The notes under the pieces are model-generated. The model was not told the DNA's origin. It searched no databases and saw only the letters and a list, made by a program, of their open reading frames with translations. Positions 49,179 through 59,126 of a DNA stretch of 64,000 nt are shown piece after piece. This stretch comes from Opitutaceae bacterium BACL24 MAG-120322-bin51 (GTDB lineage: Bacteria > Verrucomicrobiota > Verrucomicrobiia > Opitutales > Coraliomargaritaceae), in the NCBI GenBank assembly GCA_905182465.1, contig CAJJBI010000005.1:124001-188000 (forward strand), given 5' to 3'. Each line of letters starts with the position of its first letter. The stretch's first letter is position 1. A program made the position numbers and the translations under genes.

Positions 49179-51770
49179 ATGAAATATCTAATCATCGCTG
49201 AGAAACCCTCTGTCGCGACCGACCTCTCCAAGGCCCTGAGCAAAGAACTAGGTAAATTTGCCAAAAAGGGCAAATCGCGCGATGCGACCTATTTCGAAAG
49301 TGAACAAGCAGCCATCACATCGGCCGTCGGCCACCTTGTCGAGCTGAAGATGCCAACTGGTCCCAATGGCAAAAATCTGCCTTGGAACTTTAATGTACTA
49401 CCCGCCATTCCCGAAAAGTTTGAACTCCAGCCAATTGAACAAAGCGCCGGTCGCCTCAAGCACGTCCTCGGACTTGCTAAGAAAAAAGAGTTCGACGTCA
49501 TCATCAACGCTTGTGATGCCGGCCGAGAGGGTGAGCTGATTTTCCAATACATAATGGACATCGGTAAGATCAAAAAGCCAGTCAAACGCCTCTGGATGCA
49601 ATCAATGACTACGGGCTCGATTCAAGAAGCTTGGCAATCGCTTCGCGAGGGCGAGCAAATGTCCAACCTTGCCGACGCCGCTAAATGCCGTTCCGAGTCA
49701 GACTGGCTCGTCGGCCTCAACTCCACCCGTGCCCTCACCTGCTTCCGCTCTCGCCACGGTGGATTCAACATCACCGCCGCAGGGCGCGTGCAGACGCCCA
49801 CCCTCGCCATCCTCGCCAAACGCGAGCGCGAGATCCAAGCATTCAAGCCCGAAGACTACTGGGAAATCCACGCTGACTTCGCGGTGGCTAAGGGCAACTA
49901 CCCGGGCAAATGGATCGACCTAGACTGGAAGAAAAAAACCGAGCAGCCACACGGCCGAGCAGAACGCCTATGGGATAAGGAAAAAGCCGTCACCATTCGC
50001 GAGCGCTGCGTCGGTAAAGAAGGCAAGGTAAGCGAAGAGAGAAAACCGACCAAACAAATCGCGCCGCAGCTTTACGATCTCACTACGCTCCAGCGTGAGG
50101 CCCCCTTTACCGCGAAAAACACCCTCGGCCTCGCTCAAGCACTTTATGAGCGCCACAAGATGCTCACCTACCCGCGGACAGACTCCCGCTATTTACCCGA
50201 GGACTACATGAGCAAAGTGCACGAGACCATGCGTGACCTCGCCAGTTCAGGCCACGCAATTGCGAAGTGGGCAGCCAACGCAATCGAAGAAGACCGCGTC
50301 AAGTTCAACAAACGTATCTTTAATAACGCCAAAGTCTCCGATCACTTTGCTATCATACCGACTGGGCGCGTAGTGAAGCTCAACGAGCAAGAATCAAAAC
50401 TCTACGACATGGTAATCAAACGCTTCATCGCGGTCTTCTTTCCACACGCTGAGTTTGAAGTCACCAAGCGTCTCACGACAATCAATCATGGCGCGGAAAA
50501 AGATACCTTCCTAACTAACGGCAAGACCCTGACAAACCCGGGTTGGCTGGCCGTGTATGGACGCGTAGCAGGTGTCGCCGCAGGCAAGGACGAACTAGTC
50601 GGCGTCGATGAAGGTGAAACCGCGCGTATCCCCGATCTACCAATCATGCGAGAAATTGAAGAAGGTGAGGAGCTCCCCGCCCCAATCCGCGTCGAGGATA
50701 AGTCGACCAAACCATCTGCCCGCTACACTGAGTCTACACTCCTCGCCGCCATGGAAGGTGCGGGTAAACTGATCGACGATGATGAATTGCGTGAAGCTAT
50801 GTCCGAACGCGGTCTGGGTACTCCCGCTACTCGAGCGGCCACGATCGAAGGCCTCCTTCGCCAGAAATACATCGCCCGCGAAGGTCGTGATCTCAACGTC
50901 TCCGGCAAAGGTCTACGCCTGATCGAGCTCTGCGAAGAAATGGATATCAAAGCACTCAGCTCACCCTCCATGACGGGCGACTGGGAGGCCCAACTCAACA
51001 AGATGGAAAAGGGCGAGATCCGCCGAGAAGTCTTCATGCAAGGGATCAACCAATTTACCGAAGACGTGGTCGAGAAAGCACGCTCGCACATGCAAATGCT
51101 CGTCAACCGCGTCTTCCCCGACCTGGAGTGTCCATGCCCCGCCTGCGGCGCCGCCCGACTCAAACAAACTGATGCCACCTACGAATGCCGCGAGGAAGCG
51201 TGTGACTTCCGCGTATCGAAGCACATCGCTGGTCGCCGACTCAGCGACGACGAAGCAAAGGAGCTTATTACCACAAAGCAACTCCCTGAACTTGAAGGCT
51301 TCGTCTCTCGCTTCAACAAACCTTTCAGTGCAGCACTCAAGCTTGCCCAATCGGTTTCCAAAACTGGAAAAATAGGCAAATGGAAGACTGAATTCGTCTT
51401 TGATGGTGATGAGCCCACCCTCGCCGAAGACTTGAAAGATGACCAAATCATCAAAACCTTCACCATGCAAAACGGTGCCGACGCGAAGCTCTACGAAACG
51501 GAAAAAGCTTATCATCTGCCTGCCTTAAAAACAAATGACTCGCCCGAAGGTTTCCGCCTCGGCAAGACGATCTTGCAAAAAGAGCTTCAACCCGACGAGG
51601 TGGAAAAACTCTTCACCGAAGGTAAAACCGCACTACTCGACGGCTTCGTTTCCAAACGTACCAAGCGCCCCTTCAAAGCCCACCTCACACTCGACTTCGA
51701 CAACGGCAAGATCGGCTTCGAATTTGCCCCACGTCCAGTTAAGAAGGCAGCGAAAAAGGCTTCTAAGTAA
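49179..51770 (+). CDS. topB: DNA topoisomerase III (type IA)
   Basis: Relaxes and decatenates single-strand-containing DNA. 863 residues from the ATG 49179 ([13 protein letters not shown]). TOPRIM domain with AEKPS and DAGREGEL; the active-site Tyr is at about residue 331 in [24 protein letters not shown] and [11 protein letters not shown] are late catalytic motifs. After the core are a four-Cys zinc ribbon (CPCPACG..., [10 protein letters not shown]), two topoisomerase C-terminal repeats ([21 protein letters not shown] and [22 protein letters not shown]) and a KKAAKKASK tail. The repeats and lysine tail are longer than in E. coli TopB. Single gene. Confidence 0.92.
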   Translation: MKYLIIAEKPSVATDLSKALSKELGKFAKKGKSRDATYFESEQAAITSAVGHLVELKMPTGPNGKNLPWNFNVLPAIPEKFELQPIEQSAGRLKHVLGLAKKKEFDVIINACDAGREGELIFQYIMDIGKIKKPVKRLWMQSMTTGSIQEAWQSLREGEQMSNLADAAKCRSESDWLVGLNSTRALTCFRSRHGGFNITAAGRVQTPTLAILAKREREIQAFKPEDYWEIHADFAVAKGNYPGKWIDLDWKKKTEQPHGRAERLWDKEKAVTIRERCVGKEGKVSEERKPTKQIAPQLYDLTTLQREAPFTAKNTLGLAQALYERHKMLTYPRTDSRYLPEDYMSKVHETMRDLASSGHAIAKWAANAIEEDRVKFNKRIFNNAKVSDHFAIIPTGRVVKLNEQESKLYDMVIKRFIAVFFPHAEFEVTKRLTTINHGAEKDTFLTNGKTLTNPGWLAVYGRVAGVAAGKDELVGVDEGETARIPDLPIMREIEEGEELPAPIRVEDKSTKPSARYTESTLLAAMEGAGKLIDDDELREAMSERGLGTPATRAATIEGLLRQKYIAREGRDLNVSGKGLRLIELCEEMDIKALSSPSMTGDWEAQLNKMEKGEIRREVFMQGINQFTEDVVEKARSHMQMLVNRVFPDLECPCPACGAARLKQTDATYECREEACDFRVSKHIAGRRLSDDEAKELITTKQLPELEGFVSRFNKPFSAALKLAQSVSKTGKIGKWKTEFVFDGDEPTLAEDLKDDQIIKTFTMQNGADAKLYETEKAYHLPALKTNDSPEGFRLGKTILQKELQPDEVEKLFTEGKTALLDGFVSKRTKRPFKAHLTLDFDNGKIGFEFAPRPVKKAAKKASK

Positions 51771-51827
51771 CCATTATAAAGTGGTTCCCGCGTCCGCTAC
51801 AGACTACTTGAAGTTGCGGTAGACTCG

Positions 51828-52835
51828 CTAATTGAAACCAAATAGCTTTTTAATCGCGGCAATCGTTCCAGATGTAATCTTCGGACTGGAGCCACTGACA
51901 TTCAAGACACGATGGCAGCTTTGCGATTCAAGTAAACTAGGGTGGTAGGCAATTATCTTCACATCACCAGCTTGGCCCTTGAGCTTATCTTCGGCAAATC
52001 GGGGCGTCCACTCCTTTGGCACCCCGTATTGTGTAAAGGCGATGTCCCATGCCACGACAGTCTTACCCGCAAAAGACTCAGTCAGTAGAGCAGGATAATT
52101 GCGGACAAAGTCAGGCACTTGATTACTGAAAACTCGAATACGTGTCGCGACTGGCAGACGACGAAGGTGCTCTCGTAAATCACTTACCTGACCGCTACGA
52201 ATGTTTTGATAAAAGGCCAGTGGATCAACACTCACTAGGTTCATACCGTTCCAAATACCGTGACGATTCTTACTGTCAAATTTTTGATCTGTGTACCATT
52301 TTTCAAAATCGTCTGTCAGACGGAAGCCGATCTCAAAGTGGACGTGAGCGCGACTACGCGGAATCGTATAAGTGGCGGAACGCCCCATGATGCCGAGCAC
52401 GGAGCCCGACTCGACACGTGCGCCAGGTATGATAGCATCAGCCACACTGGCGAGGTGTGCGTAGAGCGTATGATAGGCGGGAGTTTCTTGATCGTGCTCG
52501 ATCACTACGTAGCGCCCATAACTACTATATCCAGAATTACGGCTAGCATGAACGACTCGACCGGGTAGCACGGCATAGACAGGATCAGCGGCCTCACCGC
52601 GGCCGTCCCGCTTAATCGGATACAAGTCGAGCCCTTCGTGGAAACGGCTACCACCATTACGCACGCAACCGAATAAGCCAGACTCAACACGCCCAGATAC
52701 GGTAGGCTGGACATAGGCCTCGACCGGCTTGCCATTTTGAAAGGCGGGGTTCGGCGTCGGCCAGATTAGACTAGCATCAACTAGAAATGGCACAAACAGG
52801 ACAGGAAGCAGGCGAAAGAATCTCGGCATCTTCAT
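51828..52835 (-). CDS. M23 family metallopeptidase (LytM-type peptidoglycan hydrolase)
   Basis: 335 residues. Signal peptide (FFRLLPVLFVPFLVDA) then a LytM domain at about 45-190 with zinc ligands His and Asp in FHEGLDLYPIKRDG and His pair in RAHVHFEIGF (HxH). YAVLPGRVVHASRNSGYSSYGRYVVIEH is typical. The last about 130 residues have no recognised domain. Cleaves peptide crosslinks of the cell wall, or acts as an amidase activator if inactive; here the ligands are present. It starts 37 bases after a minus-strand lipoprotein gene and may be in one operon with it and the gene at 53385. Confidence 0.88.
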   Translation of the reverse strand: MKMPRFFRLLPVLFVPFLVDASLIWPTPNPAFQNGKPVEAYVQPTVSGRVESGLFGCVRNGGSRFHEGLDLYPIKRDGRGEAADPVYAVLPGRVVHASRNSGYSSYGRYVVIEHDQETPAYHTLYAHLASVADAIIPGARVESGSVLGIMGRSATYTIPRSRAHVHFEIGFRLTDDFEKWYTDQKFDSKNRHGIWNGMNLVSVDPLAFYQNIRSGQVSDLREHLRRLPVATRIRVFSNQVPDFVRNYPALLTESFAGKTVVAWDIAFTQYGVPKEWTPRFAEDKLKGQAGDVKIIAYHPSLLESQSCHRVLNVSGSSPKITSGTIAAIKKLFGFN

Positions 52836-52871
52836 TTTCCGTAGCTTAGGGGAGCGGTGAATCCTTGGCGC

Positions 52872-53381
52872 CTACTTATTTTTCTGCAGCTCTACGATGG
52901 TATCCTTGATATCGAGCACAAGCTGACCGAGCTCCTCATCGTCGACTTCGACAAATGTATAGAAGTTACCATCTTGTATCGCGCCATCAATGCGGCGAGC
53001 ACCGATCGCATTTCCGTTAACCATAAAAACAATACGGCTGCCCATATTAGAGACGGAGGCCCGATAAAGATCACGCGCACCTTGACCACCTGTCTGGACT
53101 AACAATGCAACTCCCATATCGACTTTGACCATCTCTACGTTTTGAATATCGAATTCGTTCACAACGGGATCGCCCTGAATGCTGATCGTCGTCCTACTGA
53201 CTGGGAGCGTGACTGTCTCTCCCGTGGACGCACCGTAATTGACACCACGTGTCTCGACCATGAGGCGTGGCACACTGAGATTTTCAAGTTTCTCTTTTTT
53301 ACAAGCGACTAAAAGGCCGAGGCTGGTAAGAAGTATGAGAGAAGATATAGCAATTCGGGGCATAGTTTGTATTTGGTTCAA
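52872..53381 (-). CDS. Predicted lipoprotein with SecD-head-like domain
   Basis: 169 residues. Lipoprotein signal (IAISSLILLTSLGLLVAC, lipobox Cys about 27). The mature part includes LLVQTGGQGARDLYRASVSNMGSRIVFMVNGNAIGARRIDGAIQDGNFYTFVEV. Its pattern resembles the periplasmic P1 head domain of SecD (helix, then a beta hairpin with GxxIxAxxI). It lacks the SecD membrane helices. The resemblance is by eye. It is 3 bases from the stop of the preceding gene, so translation is probably coupled. Confidence 0.65.
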   Translation of the reverse strand: MNQIQTMPRIAISSLILLTSLGLLVACKKEKLENLSVPRLMVETRGVNYGASTGETVTLPVSRTTISIQGDPVVNEFDIQNVEMVKVDMGVALLVQTGGQGARDLYRASVSNMGSRIVFMVNGNAIGARRIDGAIQDGNFYTFVEVDDEELGQLVLDIKDTIVELQKNK

Positions 53382-53384
53382 CGA

Positions 53385-53882
53385 TTAAAGGATAATATCA
53401 CCAATGGTGTCTTCGATTTTGAGCATTAACTCCGTGGATATATCCACAATTGGCACTTGGATCATCTGTTTAGTTTTGACATGTCGATAGCTCTGCTCGC
53501 CGATGGACTTACGGTCGCCGGTGGCGCGTAGTACTCGCTTACGCTCCAGCATAAGGGAGAGGAGGTGCTTAAGCATATCTGACTCTTCTTTAGTATCGGG
53601 TGATTCGTTTTCAAAGAGTGAAAAGAAAAAGTCTTCTGCGGAGGCCATCGTCTCGCTCGCACTGGCACTCACATCGTCGGGATCTTTAACCACGCGTGCC
53701 CATCGCCCGAGGACTTCGCCCGGCAGCTCAAAAGCCTCAACTTCGTCTGGTCGTAGGTCGGCCCGGCCTAGCTCGCCCGCTTCTTCGCCCTTAAAAATAA
53801 GGCAGGCGACTCGGTCGCCTGGGTTAAAGGCTTCGCCACTGAGAGTCGACTTACGTGCGATTGTTTTGATTTGCCATTCCAT
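53385..53882 (-). CDS. Conserved hypothetical protein
   Basis: 165 residues from the ATG at 53882 (MEWQIKTIARKSTLSG); the frame is open to 53933. Cytoplasmic, acidic, no signal peptide. The visible pattern is an N-terminal beta-rich part (ACLIFKGEEAGELGRADLRPDEVEAFELPGEVLGRWARVV), a helical middle (MLKHLLSLMLERKRVLRATG) and a charged end. I do not recognise it. It overlaps no neighbour and precedes the lipoprotein gene by 3 bases. Confidence 0.75.
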   Translation of the reverse strand: MEWQIKTIARKSTLSGEAFNPGDRVACLIFKGEEAGELGRADLRPDEVEAFELPGEVLGRWARVVKDPDDVSASASETMASAEDFFFSLFENESPDTKEESDMLKHLLSLMLERKRVLRATGDRKSIGEQSYRHVKTKQMIQVPIVDISTELMLKIEDTIGDIIL

Positions 53883-54041
53883 AATTGGAGAAAAGATAAG
53901 CTGAAAGACTGCGGTGCATGTGCCCCATGGCAACCATAACTCTTGGTCGAAATTGAAGGCTAGTACAATGACAATCCTTCGAATTATTCTTGCGGCTAAA
54001 GGACAGTGCTAAACTGTCTGCGTCTTTCACCCACCACTACC

Positions 54042-54722
54042 ATGCCAAGAACTATCGCCATCGGAGACGTCCACGGCTGTGCCGACGAATTCGAAGAACT
54101 ACTTAGAATACTCGAACTGAAGCCCGACGACCGGGTTATCCAGGTCGGAGACTTAGTGAACCGTGGCCCCGATAGCCACCGAGTGATCGAACTCGCACGC
54201 GAATATCAGGTAGAAGCGATTATCGGAAACCACGAGCTACGCCTGCTCAGTGCACGGAAAAAGAACAAGCCTAGCCTGCTCAAGCACGATGACCAAGCCA
54301 CCGTCGAACAACTCACCGCAGACGACTGGAAGTATCTCGAGGCGATGCCGAAATTTCTCTACGATGCGCAAATCGATACAGTGATCGTGCATGGCGGTTT
54401 CCTGCCAAATAAGCCATGGCAGACACAAGGCAGCGACCTGATCACCAACATCCAAGTTATCGACAAAAAAGGCAAAGCCGCCAAACGCTCCGATGCGCCC
54501 GACGCCGCTCCTTGGGCAGACTCCTGGGGCGGTAGTCCCTTCGTTGTTTACGGTCATACCCCGCGTCCGAGGGTGCTTGAACGTAAAGGATCGATTGGGA
54601 TCGATACTGGGTGCGTCTACGGAGGCCACCTCACAGCCTACATTATCGAAGATAAATCCCTCGTCCAAGTCCTCGCACACAAGGCTTACGCGCATAGCAA
54701 ACGCCTGCCAAATCCAGTTTAA
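54042..54722 (+). CDS. Metallophosphatase family protein (ApaH/PrpE-type serine/threonine phosphatase)
   Basis: 226 residues from the ATG at 54042 (MPRTIAIGDVHG). All metal-binding motifs of the calcineurin-like phosphatase fold are present: GDVHG (9-12), GDLVNRGPDS, GNHE, HGGF, YGHTPRPRV and a late GIDTGCVYGG. This combination is that of PrpE/ApaH-type enzymes that act on diadenosine polyphosphates or phosphoproteins; the substrate is uncertain. Divergent from the minus-strand M23 cluster. Confidence 0.9.
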   Translation: MPRTIAIGDVHGCADEFEELLRILELKPDDRVIQVGDLVNRGPDSHRVIELAREYQVEAIIGNHELRLLSARKKNKPSLLKHDDQATVEQLTADDWKYLEAMPKFLYDAQIDTVIVHGGFLPNKPWQTQGSDLITNIQVIDKKGKAAKRSDAPDAAPWADSWGGSPFVVYGHTPRPRVLERKGSIGIDTGCVYGGHLTAYIIEDKSLVQVLAHKAYAHSKRLPNPV

Positions 54723-54825
54723 GTAAACATTCGCTATTCTACAGTCTAGCAGTTCTAAATAGCGTAATAGACTTTGCCAATTCTATCCGCATTTCACAAT
54801 TCTCCATCTTTCAGCTTTTTCAAAA

Positions 54826-55377
54826 ATGTCCAACCCATCCAAGCACCTCGGGCTTTTACTTATCGATTTTCAAGACGTCTTTCTCAAAGCGATTCCAGAT
54901 CGGGAGCGATTGCTAAAGCGTAGCGCCTTCGCTCTGAAAGCGGCTGAGCTACTTGGCGTATCTGTCGCCGTGACGGAGCAACTTCCCGAAAAACTAGGCG
55001 CGACGACCGAAGTCTTAAGTGGCTCTTGGGACGTCAATACACCCGTTTTCGACAAGAACGCTTTCTCCGCATTCGAAGCCGAAGGCCTGCATCGCTGGAT
55101 CGAAAGCAACCAGATCGAGCACTTGCTCCTTGCGGGTATCGAAACCTCTATCTGTATCTATCAAACCGCACTCCAAGCCCTCGGCGCGGATATCGGCGTC
55201 ACTCTATTGAGCGACTGCATCAGTGAACGCCGCCTTGAAGACCGTGCCCCCGTGCTGGAACAATTACTTTCCATGGACGCGCATATCCTACCTAGCGAAA
55301 CGATTTTTTACAGCCTACTTGGGAGCGCCGAGCATCCACAGTTCCGTGAATTTAATGAGCTTGTAAAGGAGGCGTAA
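54826..55377 (+). CDS. Isochorismatase-like cysteine hydrolase
   Basis: 183-residue member of the cysteine hydrolase fold. The catalytic triad is visible: Asp in LLIDFQD, Lys in DKNAFSAF, Cys in GIETSICIYQTAL (the Cys follows the GIET cis-peptide region). Real isochorismatase and nicotinamidase need more specific residues, so the substrate is not predictable. A single gene between the phosphatase and the TonB-like gene, with no apparent operon. Confidence 0.85.
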   Translation: MSNPSKHLGLLLIDFQDVFLKAIPDRERLLKRSAFALKAAELLGVSVAVTEQLPEKLGATTEVLSGSWDVNTPVFDKNAFSAFEAEGLHRWIESNQIEHLLLAGIETSICIYQTALQALGADIGVTLLSDCISERRLEDRAPVLEQLLSMDAHILPSETIFYSLLGSAEHPQFREFNELVKEA

Positions 55378-55442
55378 TTAGCGGCCATACTTGAATTTCG
55401 TAGCTTAGGAACGAAGCATGGCGATCGTCAGAAGTAGCGCCC

Positions 55443-56174
55443 CTACTGTCCCATGCGGAACGGTAGGCTAAATTGATGCGGCTGACCTGTCGGAGTCGGT
55501 CCTGCCGAAGAAGCGCTACGGAAAGCGGCCAGAATAGATTGGTCGAAGGCCTTGTTGCCCGAGCCACGACGCAGTCTTACATTTGTGATCCGCCCAGAAG
55601 ATGACACATCGAAGACGACTTCAGCGAAGAGGCGCACGCCAGCCAGCTGTGCGGGCTTCACCCACGCAGCGTCGATGCGCGAGCGTAGGCGAGAGCTGTA
55701 GTCAGCGAGCGCGGACATCTGCTGGGGCGAGAGTTGCGGGCTAGGAATAGTCGATGAGGAACTTCGAGGGATAATCAATTTGGGCACGTCGATCTGATGC
55801 ACACTGATGTCTGGGCGCGGTGCAACAGGGCGCGGTTTGGGCTTATCCTTGGGGTGCTCTTTGGTGAAATCTCGGTAATCTATGATCTGCGGCTTGGACG
55901 GCGGCTTTTCTTTAGGGCGCGGTGTCGGCACCGGCGGCTTGGGGATATTGACTTTCGGCACCGGCGGTAACTTAACTGGAGCTTTCTTCACGGGCGGTTG
56001 CGGTGCCGCTTGCTGCGATTGACTCACCTCGTTCGCCGGGTCGACCATCTCGAAGACATGCGGCTTTTCCTTTGGTTTAAATGCTTGGACGATCGTCACT
56101 AGAAACAACGCCAGCAAGACCACTAGGTGAAGGATCACCGACGTCCAGAAGGGTTGGTCTTTAGGGATTTTCAT
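55443..56174 (-). CDS. TonB/TolA-type energy transducer
   Basis: 243 residues. One N-terminal membrane helix (WTSVILHLVVLLALFLVTIV), a proline-rich, basic and acidic linker (residues about 50-140, PPVPKVNIPKPPVPTPRPKEKPP), and a C-terminal TonB-like domain (RLFAEVVFDVSSSGRITNVRLRRGSGNKAFDQSILAAFRSASSAG). It transmits proton-motive force energy to the outer membrane. TolA is also possible because tolR and tolQ genes lie just upstream in the same direction. Confidence 0.85.
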   Translation of the reverse strand: MKIPKDQPFWTSVILHLVVLLALFLVTIVQAFKPKEKPHVFEMVDPANEVSQSQQAAPQPPVKKAPVKLPPVPKVNIPKPPVPTPRPKEKPPSKPQIIDYRDFTKEHPKDKPKPRPVAPRPDISVHQIDVPKLIIPRSSSSTIPSPQLSPQQMSALADYSSRLRSRIDAAWVKPAQLAGVRLFAEVVFDVSSSGRITNVRLRRGSGNKAFDQSILAAFRSASSAGPTPTGQPHQFSLPFRMGQ

Positions 56175-56242
56175 AAAAGTCGCACGAGCTTCTAGCTCGT
56201 GTTGGTGACAGAACAGACAGGAAACCCATAGCTACCATTTCC

Positions 56243-56656
56243 TTACTCTACTTTGGTGTCTAAACTAATCTTGGAGAGCTTACGCTGCTTGATCATATCC
56301 ACGACGGTGATGACGTTTTGATAAGACAGTTGCGCATCGGCACGAATACTCAGCACGGGTGGCGCGGGATCCATCGCCATGGTGTCGAGTAGGTCAGCGA
56401 GCTGCTGCTCCGAGACCTGACCTTCGCCCCAGTAGTAAGCACCCGCTCGGTCGATGGAGATAGATTGAAAATCTTCGCGGTCTTCAGCCTGCGTTTTGGC
56501 GGCTTCGACAGGCAGGTTCAGCTCGACCGTCTGCTCCAGCAGTGGCGTGGTGATCATAAAGATAATCAACAAAGCAAAGGCCAAGTCGATCAAGGGAGTG
56601 ACGTTAATCTCGGTTAAGGCAGAGAGCCGGTCTTTACGATGGAATTTACGAGCCAC
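56243..56656 (-). CDS. TolR/ExbD family membrane protein
   Basis: 137 residues. Short cytoplasmic basic start, one membrane helix with the catalytic Asp in NVTPLIDLAFALLIIFMIT, then a periplasmic domain (PPVLSIRADAQLSYQNVITVVDMIK). It works with the TolQ/ExbB homologue 29 bases upstream and the TonB/TolA-like protein downstream. The two families are hard to separate by sequence. Confidence 0.92.
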   Translation of the reverse strand: MARKFHRKDRLSALTEINVTPLIDLAFALLIIFMITTPLLEQTVELNLPVEAAKTQAEDREDFQSISIDRAGAYYWGEGQVSEQQLADLLDTMAMDPAPPVLSIRADAQLSYQNVITVVDMIKQRKLSKISLDTKVE

Positions 56657-56685
56657 AGATTGAGTAATGAAGAGTGAGTGGTGAA

Positions 56686-57417
56686 TTAGCCTTGTGCAGC
56701 GGCTTGGGCTTCGAGCTCTATGCGATCGGCGGCGGTGCTGGCGAAGTTCTCTAGCTCAACCACTGCGATCTTGGTACTTTGCAGGAGGTAGTTGTAGCCG
56801 AAGACCGATGGAATTGCGACGACGAGGCCAGCCACAGTGGTGAGCAAAGCCCCCGAGACCCCTGGGGCGAGGCTTTGAAGACTAGCGGAACCGGCACCAG
56901 CCATTCCACCAAAAGCATCCATCACGCCCCAGACAGTGCCAAGCAGGCCCAGGAAGGGTGCCCCCGTTACGATCGAACCGAGGACCACCATCTTCGATTC
57001 GTAGCGGATAATCTGTTCGGCTACGCTGCGCTGTAGTGCGTTTTCGACGTGTCCCATCCGGAGCGTCGCGCGGTGTGGGTCGTTGTCACTGAGGTCGCCA
57101 CCGTATCGGTGAAAAGCTTCCAAGGCTTCACGAACGATATTGTAATAGGGGCCAGCCCCTTTACCTGGACGCTCTGGATCGAGCGCGATAAGGTGCGCCT
57201 CTTTGGACAAGAGGCGTTCGTAGCGTTGGTTTTGTGAGCGCAGCTTTGATAGATCGAGGTATTTACCAAGCATGACCGTCCAGGCGACGATACTAAAGAG
57301 AGCTAGGATAAAGATAACGACTTTACCCGCAAAATTCGACTGCGCGAAGTAAGTGAAGACATTCGCGCCTGAAGCGGCTTGGATGAGGAGAGAATCGAAG
57401 GCAAAAGTAAGGCTCAT
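56686..57417 (-). CDS. TolQ/ExbB family proton channel protein
   Basis: 243 residues from the ATG 57417 (MSLTFAFDSLLI). Three membrane helices: the first early (VVIFILALFSIVAWTVMLG), then two in the C-terminal half (MVVLGSIVTGAPFLGLLGTVWGVMDAFGGM and GALLTTVAGLVVAIPSVFGYNYL), with the conserved Gly/Pro-rich signatures. First gene of the tolQ-tolR-tonB set. The region between 57418 and the arsR start holds its promoter and the ars promoter. Confidence 0.93.
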   Translation of the reverse strand: MSLTFAFDSLLIQAASGANVFTYFAQSNFAGKVVIFILALFSIVAWTVMLGKYLDLSKLRSQNQRYERLLSKEAHLIALDPERPGKGAGPYYNIVREALEAFHRYGGDLSDNDPHRATLRMGHVENALQRSVAEQIIRYESKMVVLGSIVTGAPFLGLLGTVWGVMDAFGGMAGAGSASLQSLAPGVSGALLTTVAGLVVAIPSVFGYNYLLQSTKIAVVELENFASTAADRIELEAQAAAQG

Positions 57418-57520
57418 TACAAAAAAGATAGGGTCATTGCTAAAACAGGCCGCAGTAAACCACATCCGTTCAAAAAGCTTCCAGCTTTAAAATGAAATTG
57501 TGAATAAGAATTACATACCC

Positions 57521-57549
57521 TTGACAGTATATACTATATTTAGTATATA
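57521..57549 (+). promoter_or_regulatory. arsR promoter with embedded palindromic operator
   Basis: Consensus -35 TTGACA (57521-57526), a 17-base spacer and -10 TATATA (57544-57549). A perfect inverted repeat TATATACTA-TATT-TAGTATATA (57528-57549) fills the spacer and overlaps the -10, exactly where an ArsR dimer would block RNA polymerase. The expected transcription start falls near the arsR ATG (57558), so the message would have almost no leader. Confidence 0.85.
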
Positions 57550-57557
57550 TTTGGGCA

Positions 57558-57941
57558 ATGGAAGCCAGCGAGATTTATAAGTGCATCGCCGACCCTCAGA
57601 GGCTGCGAATAATCAACCTTCTTGAGGCAGGTCCCCTTTGTGTCTGCCACATGCAAGAAATATTAGAAGTGCCCCAAGTAAAGATGTCGAAACAGCTCTC
57701 CTCCATGAAGCAACTTGGCCTACTGGAGGCACATAGAGAAGGCACCTGGATGATCTATAAGCTAGTAGACCCAGTAGAAGGGCTCATCACTGCCAACTTA
57801 TGCTATTTACGCGAAGCCGCATGCGCTGAATGCAACCAACTACAGCGCGATCTTACAAAGCGTGAAAAGTTAATTCTAAAAGTCACCAAAATCGAGAACG
57901 ATTGCCCGCAAGAAGTCTGCCAACAGATCGCTTGTTGTTAA
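57558..57941 (+). CDS. arsR: ArsR family metalloregulatory repressor
   Basis: 127 residues, winged helix. [11 protein letters not shown] leads into the DNA-recognition helix region [19 protein letters not shown]. Metal-binding Cys pair CVCH at 28-31 is the alpha-3 site found in ArsR for As(III), and more Cys lie at the C-terminus (ACAECNQ, CPQEVC, ACC). It controls the downstream genes through the operator at 57528-57549. Arsenite is the likely inducer; antimonite is possible. Confidence 0.92.
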   Translation: MEASEIYKCIADPQRLRIINLLEAGPLCVCHMQEILEVPQVKMSKQLSSMKQLGLLEAHREGTWMIYKLVDPVEGLITANLCYLREAACAECNQLQRDLTKREKLILKVTKIENDCPQEVCQQIACC

Positions 57942-57957
57942 CCAAATCAAAAAAATT

Positions 57958-58129
57958 ATGACCACTGAAAACACGAATCAGAAAAAAGACACTCGCGCCT
58001 CAAAAGGAGGGCTTTTTCACCCGCATCTTCACCAAGATAGATAACAGCATGAAAGTTAAAGCGGACGGAGCCGCCAAAAATCAATGCTGTAGCGAAGACA
58101 ACGACAGCAAGGGCGGCAAGTGCTGCTAA
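57958..58129 (+). CDS. Small cysteine-rich protein of the ars operon, frameshift near 58010
   Basis: From an ATG 14 bases after the arsR stop, the frame reads MTTENTNQKKDTRASKGG; in the +1 frame it continues FFTRIFTKIDNSMKVKADG... to CCSEDNDSKGGKCC and a TAA at 58127. One G too many in the GGG at 58009-58011 joins them into about 56 residues. Alternatively a shorter protein starts at the ATG 58049. The C-terminal CC...KCC clusters suggest binding of arsenite or another thiophilic metal. Small ORFs with such an end lie next to permeases of this kind; function unknown. The permease starts 29 bases later. Confidence 0.6.
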
Positions 58130-58158
58130 AGCAGGACCCATTACTCTTACTTTAATCT

Positions 58159-59112
<954 letters not shown>

Positions 59113-59126
59113 GAACAAACAAGATC

